From Gracilaria caudata (lineage: Eukaryota > Rhodophyta > Florideophyceae > Gracilariales > Gracilariaceae): DNA of 22,470 nt. Below the pieces are notes generated by a model. It did not search any database. It worked only from the letters and a program-made list of their open reading frames with translations, and was not told the origin of the DNA. Positions within the stretch are counted from its first letter, which is position 1, and the number at the start of each line of letters is the position of its first letter. The stretch covers positions 1-22,470 of the forward strand of contig JASCIV010000371.1 in NCBI GenBank assembly GCA_030374735.1. The letters are read 5' to 3'. The translations under genes were made by a program, and so were the position numbers. This document shows positions 9,015 through 17,656 of the stretch, piece by piece.

Positions 9015-10166
9015 TTAGTACGCCCCACTTTCTTCGTCAGCTGCGATATTCTCGCCGACGTACTTTTGGTAATAGCCCTCCAGAGCGGCAGGGTTGTGCG
9101 GAACACGCCCAGTGCTAATGGCCCACACAGTGCAACACAGCACCACAACCATGGCCACGCTGGCAATGAGCCCAAGAACCGCACCAAGCACGCCCCAAAC
9201 CAAGCCTCCCTCAAACGCGTACCTCCATATGGACATTCCAGCAGCTGCACTAAGGGGGAAGATATAAGCCCACCACGAAATGTTAAATTCCGTGGTCCAA
9301 AACGTAGGGAACAGTCGAAACATGAGCAGATACAAGAACAGGTCCACGTACATGAAGCCCTGTGCAAGCGGTGGCCATCTCATCTGTTCAGTAACGCCCA
9401 GTAGTTGAGAGGTATCAACAGTGTCTCGTGCAGACTCTGCAATTGAGAGCAACACGACGGAGAGCGCAGCTTGGGCTGGCGGAGCGATGAAAAGGAAGAA
9501 GGTAGGTTGTGGCTTTTCGCGGCGTTTGTTGAGCGCAGGTGATATGTGCTGAAAGTTTGTAATGAAAACCAGCAACCAGAAAAGACAACCGATGGAGAAG
9601 AAGGCGTTGGCTTGATCTAGTAGGTGAGCCGAAGCGCCGATGTTGGCCAGAAGGAAGAAGCCAATGGTCTGCATGAAAACGAGCGGATGGATGAAGGCGG
9701 TGGGATGTGCATTGAACAGCCATTCTCCGTAGAGGTAGAGGGTGAGAGCGAGTTGGTAGGCTGCCAGAGCATAGAAGGCAATCTCAAACTGCACCACACT
9801 GCGCAAGGAGCGAGGAGTGGTGAGAACGCACAAAGCGCCGATCATGACAGGCATGAAGAAGAAATTGACGAGACGTGGGTGTTGAAAATCTGCAAGATAT
9901 GCAGAAGGATACAGGGAGACTCTCAGTAAGAAGATTAGGATTGCGATTAACAAAATGACGCAAGAGATTATGTACATGGCGACGGAGATTTGGGGAGGAA
10001 GCACTACCATTTCGAAATGATGACAGGCTGTTTGCCACATGGAAGTGAAGGCGAAAAATGCGAGTGCAATGGCATTGTGGGAAATATCAAATTGAACTAC
10101 CCATCGACGCCAAGCCGGAATTCGTAGATAGTCTGTAGGAGGACGGATGGTGTGCGATGACGACAT
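9015..10166 (-). CDS. SLAC1/TehA-type anion channel (voltage-dependent anion channel family)
   Basis: The product belongs to the SLAC1/TehA/TDT family, which moves chloride, nitrate or organic anions across the plasma membrane. The ATG at 10166 gives 383 residues; the open frame runs further upstream only from a TTG. About ten hydrophobic segments follow in series. Family landmarks are the DFQHPRLVNFFF stretch (93-104), FIAPPAQAALS (226-236), and FNISWWAYIFPLSAAA (294-309), all close to the equivalent positions of plant SLAC1. There is no long N-terminal regulatory domain of the kind found in land-plant SLAC1, and only a short acidic C-terminal tail, so kinase control of the plant type is not evident. 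No intron is seen. Bacterial TehA-like relatives share the fold, so the transported anion cannot be told from sequence. The gene is divergent from the COX7C-like gene. Confidence 0.85.
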   Translation of the reverse strand: MSSSHTIRPPTDYLRIPAWRRWVVQFDISHNAIALAFFAFTSMWQTACHHFEMVVLPPQISVAMYIISCVILLIAILIFLLRVSLYPSAYLADFQHPRLVNFFFMPVMIGALCVLTTPRSLRSVVQFEIAFYALAAYQLALTLYLYGEWLFNAHPTAFIHPLVFMQTIGFFLLANIGASAHLLDQANAFFSIGCLFWLLVFITNFQHISPALNKRREKPQPTFFLFIAPPAQAALSVVLLSIAESARDTVDTSQLLGVTEQMRWPPLAQGFMYVDLFLYLLMFRLFPTFWTTEFNISWWAYIFPLSAAAGMSIWRYAFEGGLVWGVLGAVLGLIASVAMVVVLCCTVWAISTGRVPHNPAALEGYYQKYVGENIAADEESGAY

Positions 10167-10970
10167 GAAGAGATTGAGATAAATGGCATGACCGCGAACA
10201 AGCGCTGCGTAAGGAGGAGGTTGGTGACGGGGGAGCACAAACGCGTTCCAGGGAGGGCGTTTGGCGCTGTTGTGAGGAAGGGGACCGCGGCGACGGAGCT
10301 GTGCCAATTTAAGAGGGTGGAGAATGCTACCCTGGCAGGTGTAGGAGAGGAGTGGCTGTTGACAAGTTGTGGTGTTGAGCTTTAGAACCGGTTTGGCGGC
10401 CGGTCAATGGCCAATTTGCATCTTGCGATGCTCATGGCTGCCAGCATCTGGGCGCATGGGAGTTTGGCTGTCTGCCTTGCGGATGCTGTACCCTGTACCG
10501 AGACATAGCCCTAAGACAAAAACTCAGATATGATATTTACGGCTGCCACCGTACGTGTAAGGAAAGAGGCAGCGGCGTAGAAACGCCGCGGGGGCCTTAC
10601 GTCTCGTAGCCGCTTCATACTATGAAGTTCATAGGCTGTTGGCACGGCTGCTCACGACGTAACCCAGATCAGTTTTCGTGGCATTACAGTTGCCTTCATT
10701 TGCGCGCCACGCATTGGTCGAGCGTTCCGCGAAGCACAGGCGCCATGCTCGTGCCGCGCGCGCGCCTTCACACAGTGCGGGTCATCGCCGCTCGCTGCGC
10801 GCGCTGGACCCGTAGGATACTGTGCGCAACTGGCGCGATCCGTGGACGCGGATACCGGCGTCCACTGAACGTGCTCTGTGCGGTCGCTTTTGGCGAGCTT
10901 TGTGCGCGATCCGCGCCACACAGGCATCTTCGAAGTGCTTCTTCTCGCTCTCCATTGCTAAACTGGCGTC
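10167..10970. other. Divergent intergenic region, anion channel and COX7C-like genes
   Basis: This 0.8 kb spacer should contain the promoters of both flanking genes. The right half (about 10730-10920) is GC-rich with runs of alternating GCGC. Long open frames through it are Arg/Ser/Cys-rich and do not look like protein. No further exon was recognised. Confidence 0.4.
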
Positions 10971-11514
10971 ATGTCCGCTCCTATGGTACGTTGCTGTGCA
11001 ACGCGCGCTTGTGCGTGTTGTTGCGTGTTGTTGTGTGCATGCTGACGACGGGTGATGCGCGCGATTTGACAGATGCAAGCTGCTGCTCGACAGTTCTCCC
11101 GCACCGCTGGTACGCGCGCTCTTCACGCCACTCGCGTGGCTCAAGGCGTACGTTGTTTTCCCGTTTGGTCGCTGTGCTTGTGAATTGCGTGTGTACGCCA
11201 TGCTGACATCACGACGATGATCGTCGCAATATCGTGCGTTGCGTTTTGTTCGTGAAGGCCGGCGGTTATGACTATCTTCACGCCAAATACATGTATCAGC
11301 TACGCTTTAAACCGGCCAACAAGCCTATCACTGCCGTGCTAATCGGTAAGTTGGGTTTGCATGCCTTTCTTATGACGTGTAATGACCTCCATTATCTTGC
11401 TCACACCTTGGTCGTTTCTTTCGCTGCGCAAATTCAGCTGGCGGCGTTGCTGCTGGTGTCGGCATCCCGATATTTGCTGTCTGGTTTGGTCAGAAGAAGG
11501 CCGGTCTAGCCTAG
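10971..11514 (+). CDS. Cytochrome c oxidase subunit 7C-like (yeast Cox8-like), mitochondrial precursor, four exons
   Basis: I assembled this gene from splice signals: exons 10971-10985, 11073-11147, 11258-11345 and 11438-11514, giving 84 residues. The introns are 87, 110 and 92 nt, with donors GTACGT, GTACGT and GTAAGT. The acceptors are ACAG, GAAG (weak) and TTCAG, and CTGAC branch-like sites lie in the first two. Residues 6-29 are rich in Ala, Arg, Ser and Thr with no acid, a typical mitochondrial presequence. The mature part has LRFKPANKP, then one membrane segment with GVGIPIFAVWFGQKKAG at the C-terminus. These line up with the conserved N-terminal patch, the G.G/A..P segment and the QLKK-type tail of COX7C and yeast Cox8. 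The product would be a one-span subunit of respiratory complex IV. The first exon is short and ends in ATG; translation could instead start at the ATG opening exon 2. Confidence 0.75.
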
Positions 11515-11692
11515 ACTCGGCAGGGACATATGCTCGTATTACGCAACGTCGCATCTTCGGTCGCACAACGGAGTAACCTCGTGTGCAACAAGCGTACACA
11601 CTGGTAGACCCTTCTCACCCTCGTAAACTCCGCTGTCACAGTCGACTGTCGATCAATACCAACATCGTTACTGCGTAGAAACTCTGCCAACC
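11515..11692. other. Convergent 3' spacer between COX7C-like and POLD4-like genes
   Basis: These 178 bases separate two genes that point at each other. Neither strand shows a canonical AATAAA, so polyadenylation must use other signals. Confidence 0.4.
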
Positions 11693-12205
11693 CTATATTG
11701 CACCTGTCTGCGTCGCTGCAGTGTCTGCGCTCAATTCATGCTCTTTGCGCTGCGCACCACACTCTTCTTCTTCCACGGTCCGTTGCAAGCGGTCGTCAAT
11801 CTTGATTCCAAAATACAATGCGCGGTGTAAACGTACGATGCGCTTCACTCCGGAACACGGTCCGTACGACGAATCAACGTCAAAGCTTGCGAGAATGCGT
11901 TCATTCTGTTCATTCGAAGCGTCATGTAAGATTTGTTGAGCTGCTTCGTTAGTGGTCGTCACATGCCCTTCTTGACATTCCATCCATTGCGGTACGAACG
12001 GTTGTGCAATCTTGTTCCCTGCCTCTGCATTTTTGTGCACATGCATCGCAACTTCAGTGCTCCGCTCATATTCTGAATTTTGTGGCGTTTGCACGCTAAC
12101 CATGATGGTCGTGTCGCAGTCCGAGACCTCGTCCAAGTCACGTTCGTTCTCTGCCTCCTTCCCTGAGGCTTGAGTAAACGTCGTTTTGGTTTGAGAAACG
12201 TTCAT
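11693..12205 (-). CDS. POLD4: DNA polymerase delta subunit 4 (p12)-like
   Basis: The recognisable part is at residues 104-135: a hydrophobic-FD stretch, then YGPC.G..R, then R..RA..FG. This is the signature of the small subunit of DNA polymerase delta, which stabilises the replicative polymerase and contacts PCNA in the nucleus. The first ATG in frame, at 12205, gives 170 residues, longer than human p12 (about 107). The first hundred residues are low in hydrophobics and probably disordered. No classical PIP box is obvious near the N-terminus, although QTKTTF at 5-10 is loosely similar. The tryptophan that usually follows the R..R element is leucine here, and the C-terminus after residue 145 is an acidic-to-polar tail. 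An acceptor-like TTTTCACAG lies just upstream of the ATG, so a further 5' exon cannot be excluded. Confidence 0.7.
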   Translation of the reverse strand: MNVSQTKTTFTQASGKEAENERDLDEVSDCDTTIMVSVQTPQNSEYERSTEVAMHVHKNAEAGNKIAQPFVPQWMECQEGHVTTTNEAAQQILHDASNEQNERILASFDVDSSYGPCSGVKRIVRLHRALYFGIKIDDRLQRTVEEEECGAQRKEHELSADTAATQTGAI

Positions 12206-12811
12206 TGGGTTGACGTATGGGCACACAGCTGTGAAAACGTAAGCCGCACTTCATGCCGTTTCTCGTCGTATCTGGTTTGGACGCCCATCTCACGGGACTG
12301 GCGTCAAGTACGCAGCTGCTCCTTGTGGAAGGGAAGCGAAATTCCGCGCAACGAGAAAACATGATGTGAAGCGCCAACTGAAACGCAATCCCTCTCTCGA
12401 TAACTGCGAATCGAAACGTTTCAAAGCCTCGAATCAAGAAGCATTGCGGCACTTTTCAGAACGTCTGCTCTGTCGCAGTTAGTACGTAGAAAGCCGCGAC
12501 TTCACACACGCTCGGGAACACTGTCTCAACTCTCGTGATTCTATCGAACAGTTCTAATGTTGAACTACATGGTCTTCAGCCCCTTATTTCGAGACTGGGG
12601 GTGTACTTTCCTGGCAGATCCACTTTTCTCCAAGAAGTGAGTACACTAGTATCGACAATCCATATTGTGTTGACGAGGATAGTTGCAACCATTTCTCGTC
12701 TGGGCGTTTTGCGTGTGAGCCCAGATTCTGACGCTAAGCTCCGAAACAGAATTCCCAAGAATAACAGCGGCGGTGGAACCTGCCGTACTCGTGCTTTTTG
12801 GTCACGAGAGC
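12206..12811. other. Spacer upstream of the POLD4-like gene
   Basis: This 0.6 kb holds no gene I can support. It should contain the POLD4-like promoter and possibly a first exon, since a pyrimidine-rich acceptor-like sequence lies near 12230. The longer frames on either strand open with non-ATG codons and have no recognisable product. Confidence 0.35.
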
Positions 12812-12817
12812 TTTATT
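12812..12817 (-). terminator. AATAAA polyadenylation signal overlapping a stop codon
   Basis: On the minus strand the reading frame that ends at 12817-12819 (TGA) runs straight into AATAAA. A signal at this spot supports a minus-strand transcript ending just below 12812. It is unusual for the signal to touch the stop codon. Confidence 0.45.
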
Positions 12818-13851
12818 CAGCATGATGATGCATATCCATCATACACAAGATTGAAGGAAATATATACAAGAGTACACTGAAAGTCTTCAAAGGAGATTGA
12901 GCAGAAATCTTCGCGCTTACCAGTACGACAAACTGTAGTAACTTGCTCGCCAGGTAGGAGTAAAATTGGTGGTCTCTCACACCCGATATCTTTGCACTGG
13001 TCCAAGCGTTCCTGGGTCAGGTGTTTCAGTTTCAGACGATGGCGTTATAACCCACATGTGGGAACTTTTTGCTACAGTTAGAATCCAATCGCGTGAGCGA
13101 GCTCAGCTCACGCAACTGGATTCTTCGTCGGGGCTCCACCCCCTTCGCAGCTTACAAGTTGCTTCGTCGTCTCAGAATAAATTCCGGAAGCTCCCCAAAT
13201 TCTGAAGGCATTATGATGGATGTGCGAAACGTTTTTGGATATGTACAAGTGTATTTCCAATCGTCCATGTGTATGAGATAAGCCCTGTAATCGAGTGGGG
13301 CTGTGCTCTGGATACCCTCGAGCATCAGAGATGCCTCGGACAGCCAACGAACACCGTGCGCATAGAACAATTTCTCAAAGAAAACTTCCAAGCAGAACGC
13401 TTGTTTAGAATGGCCACTATCTCCGGACGAGGTTCAAACTGGGCAATCATACAGCAAGGAGCGAATTCGGCTAACTTACCTTCAAGAGCACTTCCTTGCG
13501 CCTTCTTCTTTATTATGAGCGCGTACGTTGATTCTTCATAACGCGAGGGGGTTGCTTATTCCCCCAAGTGCTTTCTACAAGTTGATTAGCTAAAAATGGG
13601 AGTACATCTAGTAGGGAAAGCATGTGGAAGTTTTTGTCGATGTGTCCAAAATTATAACTATCGGAGGAAGGACGAACCCAGTCTGGGCACGTATAAGGAG
13701 TACTGCTATACACATTTGCGAAGGTAACCTTCTGCATGCTAAAAACGGCTTCAAAACCCACCTCTAGCCCATGAGGGGAAATGAATACGAGTTGCGAATA
13801 CAAGGGTACGGAGATATAAGTTTGCAGCATCGTAAGAGAGCCTTTCTCCAT
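12817..13851 (-). CDS. Unidentified multi-exon gene (exon joins unresolved)
   Basis: I do not recognise this product. Three protein-like blocks lie in order on the minus strand. The first starts at an ATG at 13851, 96 bases after the TBC gene stop, and reads to about 13530. The second is open from 13433 to 13156. The third is open from about 13040 to the TGA at 12817. GTAAGT or GTAAGC donors occur at 13479, 13155 and 12920, and good acceptors (CCCAG at 13439, TTTCAG at 12877) suggest introns of 41 and 44 nt. No combination I tried joins all blocks in one frame. Either a junction is missed or the gene is broken. The blocks are globular in composition, with no clear membrane segment or known motif. 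The whole may be less than one functional gene. Confidence 0.4.
13081..13123. repeat. Imperfect inverted repeat, 18-bp arms, 7-nt loop
   Basis: Bases 13081-13098 pair with 13106-13123 with about three mismatches, around a loop containing GAGCTC. It falls between the second and third coding blocks of the unidentified gene, so it is probably intronic and could form a stem in the pre-mRNA. Confidence 0.55.
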
Positions 13852-13947
13852 AGCTCAAGTGCGCTACGAATATTCTCTCAACCTGCACACAACTCATGAC
13901 GACATGAAAGAGCTATCGGCGTAATGGTCCGAGTGTCTGGTAACTTA

Positions 13948-15504
13948 TCAAGATACCCGGGTACATGCTTTCACGTTCATCACAGATGGATCACTTGATA
14001 GATGGCCTGATAGACTCTTGAAGCTCAACGTTTCCTTCCACTGATATGCTTGGCTTAGGATTTTGTCAATGTCCGTGACTGTCCACTCTCTCGTCGGCAA
14101 GTGCTGGAGAAACAGTATTGCCTCCTCAAACTCCATTGTCAACAATGTTTCACTGAAATTGATCAAGAGCGCGGCACAAAAGTAAACGTGCAGATCGGAA
14201 ATACCGTCATCTTCGGCCAACAGAGCGTCCCAAACACGAATAACCAATGGAAGGGGGAGCTCTCTCATGAGTAAACAGTTCATCCATCGGTACGCGAATT
14301 GCAAGAACTCTACCTCGATTTTGGTGAGATGAGTTGCTAGAGCAGGGTCGACGTCAGAAACTATCTCTTGTAGGCGTGATACTCGCTTCAACATTCCAGG
14401 TTGTTCCGGTGTGAAGTTATCTTCCACAGACGACAATAGATTCAAGAACACCCAGAAAATATCTGCTTCGGCGCGATCGAGTTTCTTTTCCGGCACGTGT
14501 GCAGGCAATGTCTTTCTCTTCATAAAGTCCTCAACACCTCTCTCGTCTGGAGCCTTGATCAGATCGTTGACAAACACGACAACTAACGGTGTTAGAATTT
14601 CATTCATACCTTGCACATAGCTTCGCCCTGGATTCAACATGCTGTACAGAAACAGAACTCTCCTCATGATATTCCTTGTTTGGGCCACATGAAAAATTGG
14701 GACGTCAGGGTGAGTCCTTGGCAAGTCCAGGTTAATCTGCCGAAGAGTCCTACAACGAAAGTGCGAGGAATTAGTAGACTGAGTTAAGCGGCATTGCACA
14801 GGTTCGTCCGCTGAAAAAGTATCCTGACGCCTATTCTCACAAGTCTGAATCGGTGCACTTTGAAGGCATTGAGATTCATCACTATCAAAGCGACCAAAGT
14901 TATGAAAATCCGGGCATGTATCTGATTGGCAAAAGAGGCTGACGTACTCTCGATACTGAGCACGCTTTGCGGTAAGGGCAGCGCTTCGTTTTTTATACTC
15001 TGGCGGCTCATAACCGAGCAGAAGACGCCAAACTTGAGCTCGATTCTTGGATGAGCACCCATTCCACGCAGTTTTCTTTAGATCTTCGAGCCGGGGGTGC
15101 TCATCAAGTAATAATAGATCCATTTTCTGAGTCTGAGAAGCAACATCAGGTATCCTCGAACATATTTGGCTTTTCGGAGTTCTCATGATATATCCGTCTT
15201 CTTCTGGGGCAAATATCTGTACCTCGAATGGTTGTCTTCCTTGCGAAGAAATATAGGCTTGCTCCGCTTCAAATTCGTCTGGATTCTTCGTTTTGAGCCA
15301 TCTTTTACGAGCCGGACTAAGAATGTAGGTCGAGACGAAAGATGTGAGAATGCTGCGGTTACTGTTTTCGTTGCAATGTTCATAGGTGCAAGATTCAGCA
15401 TTGCTTTCTCGACCACTCACTTCGTTATTTCTGCACAGTGCATAGGCGCGTTCTGCGGCATGTTCAATGCCCATTAGAAGTAGATACGGTTCCCAAATAG
15501 GCAT
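13948..15504 (-). CDS. TBC domain RabGAP, TBC1D22/Gyp1-like
   Basis: This is a Rab GTPase-activating protein of the TBC1D22/Gyp1 type, acting at Golgi or endosomal membranes in known members. The ATG at 15504 gives 518 residues; an in-frame TAG lies just upstream. The TBC domain begins near residue 135 (RLEDLKKTAWNG) and ends near 490. The two catalytic fingers are present: arginine 263 in the INLDLPRT.P motif and glutamine 298 in YVQGMNE. The stretch LQFAYRWMNCLLMRELPL (401-418) and LFLQHLPT..W further on match TBC1D22 closely. About 50 extra residues, Ser- and Cys-rich, sit at roughly 195-250 before the arginine finger. The first 130 residues are unlike any domain I know. No intron is evident. 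Confidence 0.9.
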   Translation of the reverse strand: MPIWEPYLLLMGIEHAAERAYALCRNNEVSGRESNAESCTYEHCNENSNRSILTSFVSTYILSPARKRWLKTKNPDEFEAEQAYISSQGRQPFEVQIFAPEEDGYIMRTPKSQICSRIPDVASQTQKMDLLLLDEHPRLEDLKKTAWNGCSSKNRAQVWRLLLGYEPPEYKKRSAALTAKRAQYREYVSLFCQSDTCPDFHNFGRFDSDESQCLQSAPIQTCENRRQDTFSADEPVQCRLTQSTNSSHFRCRTLRQINLDLPRTHPDVPIFHVAQTRNIMRRVLFLYSMLNPGRSYVQGMNEILTPLVVVFVNDLIKAPDERGVEDFMKRKTLPAHVPEKKLDRAEADIFWVFLNLLSSVEDNFTPEQPGMLKRVSRLQEIVSDVDPALATHLTKIEVEFLQFAYRWMNCLLMRELPLPLVIRVWDALLAEDDGISDLHVYFCAALLINFSETLLTMEFEEAILFLQHLPTREWTVTDIDKILSQAYQWKETLSFKSLSGHLSSDPSVMNVKACTRVS

Positions 15505-15959
15505 GTAGCACCTCTATCAGATGCGTACTGTGACTGAACTGCTGCCCCGGAATATGTACAATGAGCGCTTGTGATACTTTGTAGCATTCTCTGCTGCTCA
15601 AACGGTAGAGATGCACGATGCTTCTTCCCGTTTCAAGATTTGAGTGGACGTGATACAACCCCGATAAAAATGTTTTAAAGTTGAGGTTTATCGGTTGCGA
15701 GAGCATACTTGAAATAAAAGCACATGGCCATTCCTTCAAATAACAATTCAGTACATCGAGGGCTTACAAGAACATACGAAGGTAACTTGACAAGGATGCT
15801 GGTGCAGCGCGTGACACACATGTGGCATAGGACTCTGTATTCAAGCACCGACGCCAAAACGGGAAGCATCAGCTTTATGGTGAATCCTCACAGCAACATG
15901 ATGTATCTACCTTCACAAAAAAGGTACCCATACTTTTCCGCTTCCTTGCAATTTCTCGC
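15505..15959. other. Spacer upstream of the TBC gene, with an overlapping open frame
   Basis: The 455 bases between the Nudix stop and the TBC start contain a minus-strand frame with an ATG at 15706. It encodes 80 residues and ends at 15464, overlapping the TBC start in another frame. Its composition is protein-like but it matches nothing I know. It could be an upstream ORF in the TBC leader, an unrecognised 5' exon, or chance. Confidence 0.3.
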
Positions 15960-17078
15960 TCACTTCACACTTTCGCCAGAATCCGTTAGCCAATCTGATA
16001 TCAGTCTGCGCGCAACACTGGTGTGTCCTGGGATTGTAACACCTCCTTCCGTATCAAGCAGCTTCTTCAAAGTGTGACGATCAAACCATTTAGCGTCTTC
16101 TAACTCGTTGGTATCCACAGTTATGTGAGTATGCTGTTCCTCATGCACGTATGCTCGGAAAGCGGCCATTAGACTTGCGTGTGGAAAACTTGGCCACGGT
16201 TGACTTGAGTGATATTCGATAGATTGCTCATCGACAATCACGCCAGTCTCTTCTCGCACTTCTCGAGCAACAGCTTGTTCCAGACTTTCGAATATCTCTG
16301 CATAACCTGCAATCACTGAGTAACGATTCATTGGCCACGAAGCTTTTCGTCCGAGAAGGATTTCATTTGTGTCTAAACGAATGACAAGGATGATGACAGA
16401 TGGCATCACACGAGGATATATGTTACGCGTAGAGCATTCGACATTGCGGCAGACTCGAGCGTTTCCCCCATGTGTCGCACCCGTCACTTTACCGCATCGA
16501 GAACAAAACCTTGCAGAAACATGCCAGTCCATCAAAGATTTTGCATGAGCGACCACCGTCGCATCAGTTTCCGAAAGATATGAAAAGGCGTGACGAACAG
16601 AAAACGCTTTCTGTCCTTCTAGTAAAGGCGGAGATGTGGTACGAGAGACATCTATGGCGATATAGAGCGTTAGAGGTTCGTTCACCCTGCAGAGGTGTAT
16701 AAGAAGGGGACGATCTCTTTCTGCGGGGCTTTGTGCGTTGTTGACAAAATCACGAACCTGCGACGCTGTCCAAAATACTACTCCGTAGTTTTCGATGATT
16801 ACGCGGTCCTTCCACACAGGAACAAAGAGGTATGATTCATCCACTGACTTCATTAAGGTGTCATAGTCGCTGGAAACACCTCGGAAATCGGGTCGATACA
16901 GTTCTGTATTGAGAAAAAAATTCTTTGGCAGGGTACGACTTTCGAAGGAGGGACGATTATAGTGACGTGATTGTGAATATGGGTGACTGATGCATCTTGC
17001 GGTGCACCAATTCTTGCTAGCCCCGCGACCGATCAGTCCTCTGAATATCTTTGCGACGTTTGGTGAAAAGGACAACAT
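15960..17078 (-). CDS. NADH pyrophosphatase, NudC/NUDT12/NUDT13-type Nudix hydrolase
   Basis: The enzyme cleaves NADH, and in relatives NAD-capped RNA, to nicotinamide mononucleotide plus AMP. The ATG at 17078 gives 372 residues. A four-cysteine zinc ribbon lies at 192, 195, 210 and 215. The Nudix box follows at 258-280 with all signature residues: G258, E264, R272, E273, E276, E277 and G279. The SQPWP.FP..S motif that marks NADH pyrophosphatases lies at 292-302. The N-terminal part (about 60-180) fits the variable NUDIX-like domain of this family. Residues 1-55 hold many Arg, Lys and Ser and almost no acid, so a mitochondrial or plastid presequence is likely. The C-terminus does not end in a peroxisomal SKL-type signal, unlike NUDT12. 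No intron is seen. Confidence 0.9.
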   Translation of the reverse strand: MLSFSPNVAKIFRGLIGRGASKNWCTARCISHPYSQSRHYNRPSFESRTLPKNFFLNTELYRPDFRGVSSDYDTLMKSVDESYLFVPVWKDRVIIENYGVVFWTASQVRDFVNNAQSPAERDRPLLIHLCRVNEPLTLYIAIDVSRTTSPPLLEGQKAFSVRHAFSYLSETDATVVAHAKSLMDWHVSARFCSRCGKVTGATHGGNARVCRNVECSTRNIYPRVMPSVIILVIRLDTNEILLGRKASWPMNRYSVIAGYAEIFESLEQAVAREVREETGVIVDEQSIEYHSSQPWPSFPHASLMAAFRAYVHEEQHTHITVDTNELEDAKWFDRHTLKKLLDTEGGVTIPGHTSVARRLISDWLTDSGESVK

Positions 17079-17656
17079 TTTTCACTTCATAAGCTTGCGC
17101 TGTTCTGTGTTGTGTGATGGGAAGGTGTCCAAGTTCAGTGAACCGTGTATCGAGTATTCGTCGACTGCAACTCTTCCCAGTTCTAGTGGAGAATCTCTTC
17201 CACATTTGCTGGACTGCACTTGGACAACGCCTGAGATAGTACGAGACTTTTCCCTGCGGCTTGGGTGTGCGGCGTTTTGCAATTCCCGCTAAGCCGGTTC
17301 ACCCGTTCACCGATGTATCCCGCGTCCTGGCGGGATAAGTGTAGATACAGTATGAAAATTTCCTGCATTTGCGGATGAGTTTCTTCCGCGACCACGTACG
17401 ACCACAACCAATTGCTTCGTAATCAAAACGAGAGGTTGAGCATCAGTGGTGACTGGTCACCGGAGATGGTCTGGTACGTTCGTCACCAGAGCGTTTCAGG
17501 TAAACGCCGATGCGACAACATAAACTACGGAGCGTATTACAAGCTTTATCGTAGGCATGTCGTAACGAATGAGAGTATTGTAATCGATAGAACGACATGC
17601 AAGAACGAACGAACGAGACCTTTATTTTTGAGGAGAGTGGGTGTAGAACGCTACCC
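17079..17656. other. Spacer upstream of the Nudix gene
   Basis: This stretch holds the Nudix promoter and the 3' flank of the next minus-strand gene. Short frames on both strands open with TTG and show nothing recognisable. The AATAAA at 17621-17626 (minus) is listed separately. Confidence 0.4.
17621..17626 (-). terminator. AATAAA polyadenylation signal
   Basis: On the minus strand AATAAA lies about 31 bases after the stop codon at 17657. That is normal spacing for a poly(A) signal and argues that the unidentified gene on this strand ends at 17657. Confidence 0.5.

Noticed and set aside
10167..10307. N-terminal extension of the anion channel to 10307
   Set aside because: The extension begins at TTG. 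The ATG at 10166 gives a normal start before the first membrane segment.
10622..11206. 194-codon plus-strand frame
   Set aside because: Its Arg/Ser/Cys-rich sequence is not protein-like and it conflicts with the spliced COX7C-like gene, which has a recognisable product.
15724..16077. 117-codon plus-strand frame
   Set aside because: It is partly antisense to the Nudix C-terminus and has no recognisable domain.
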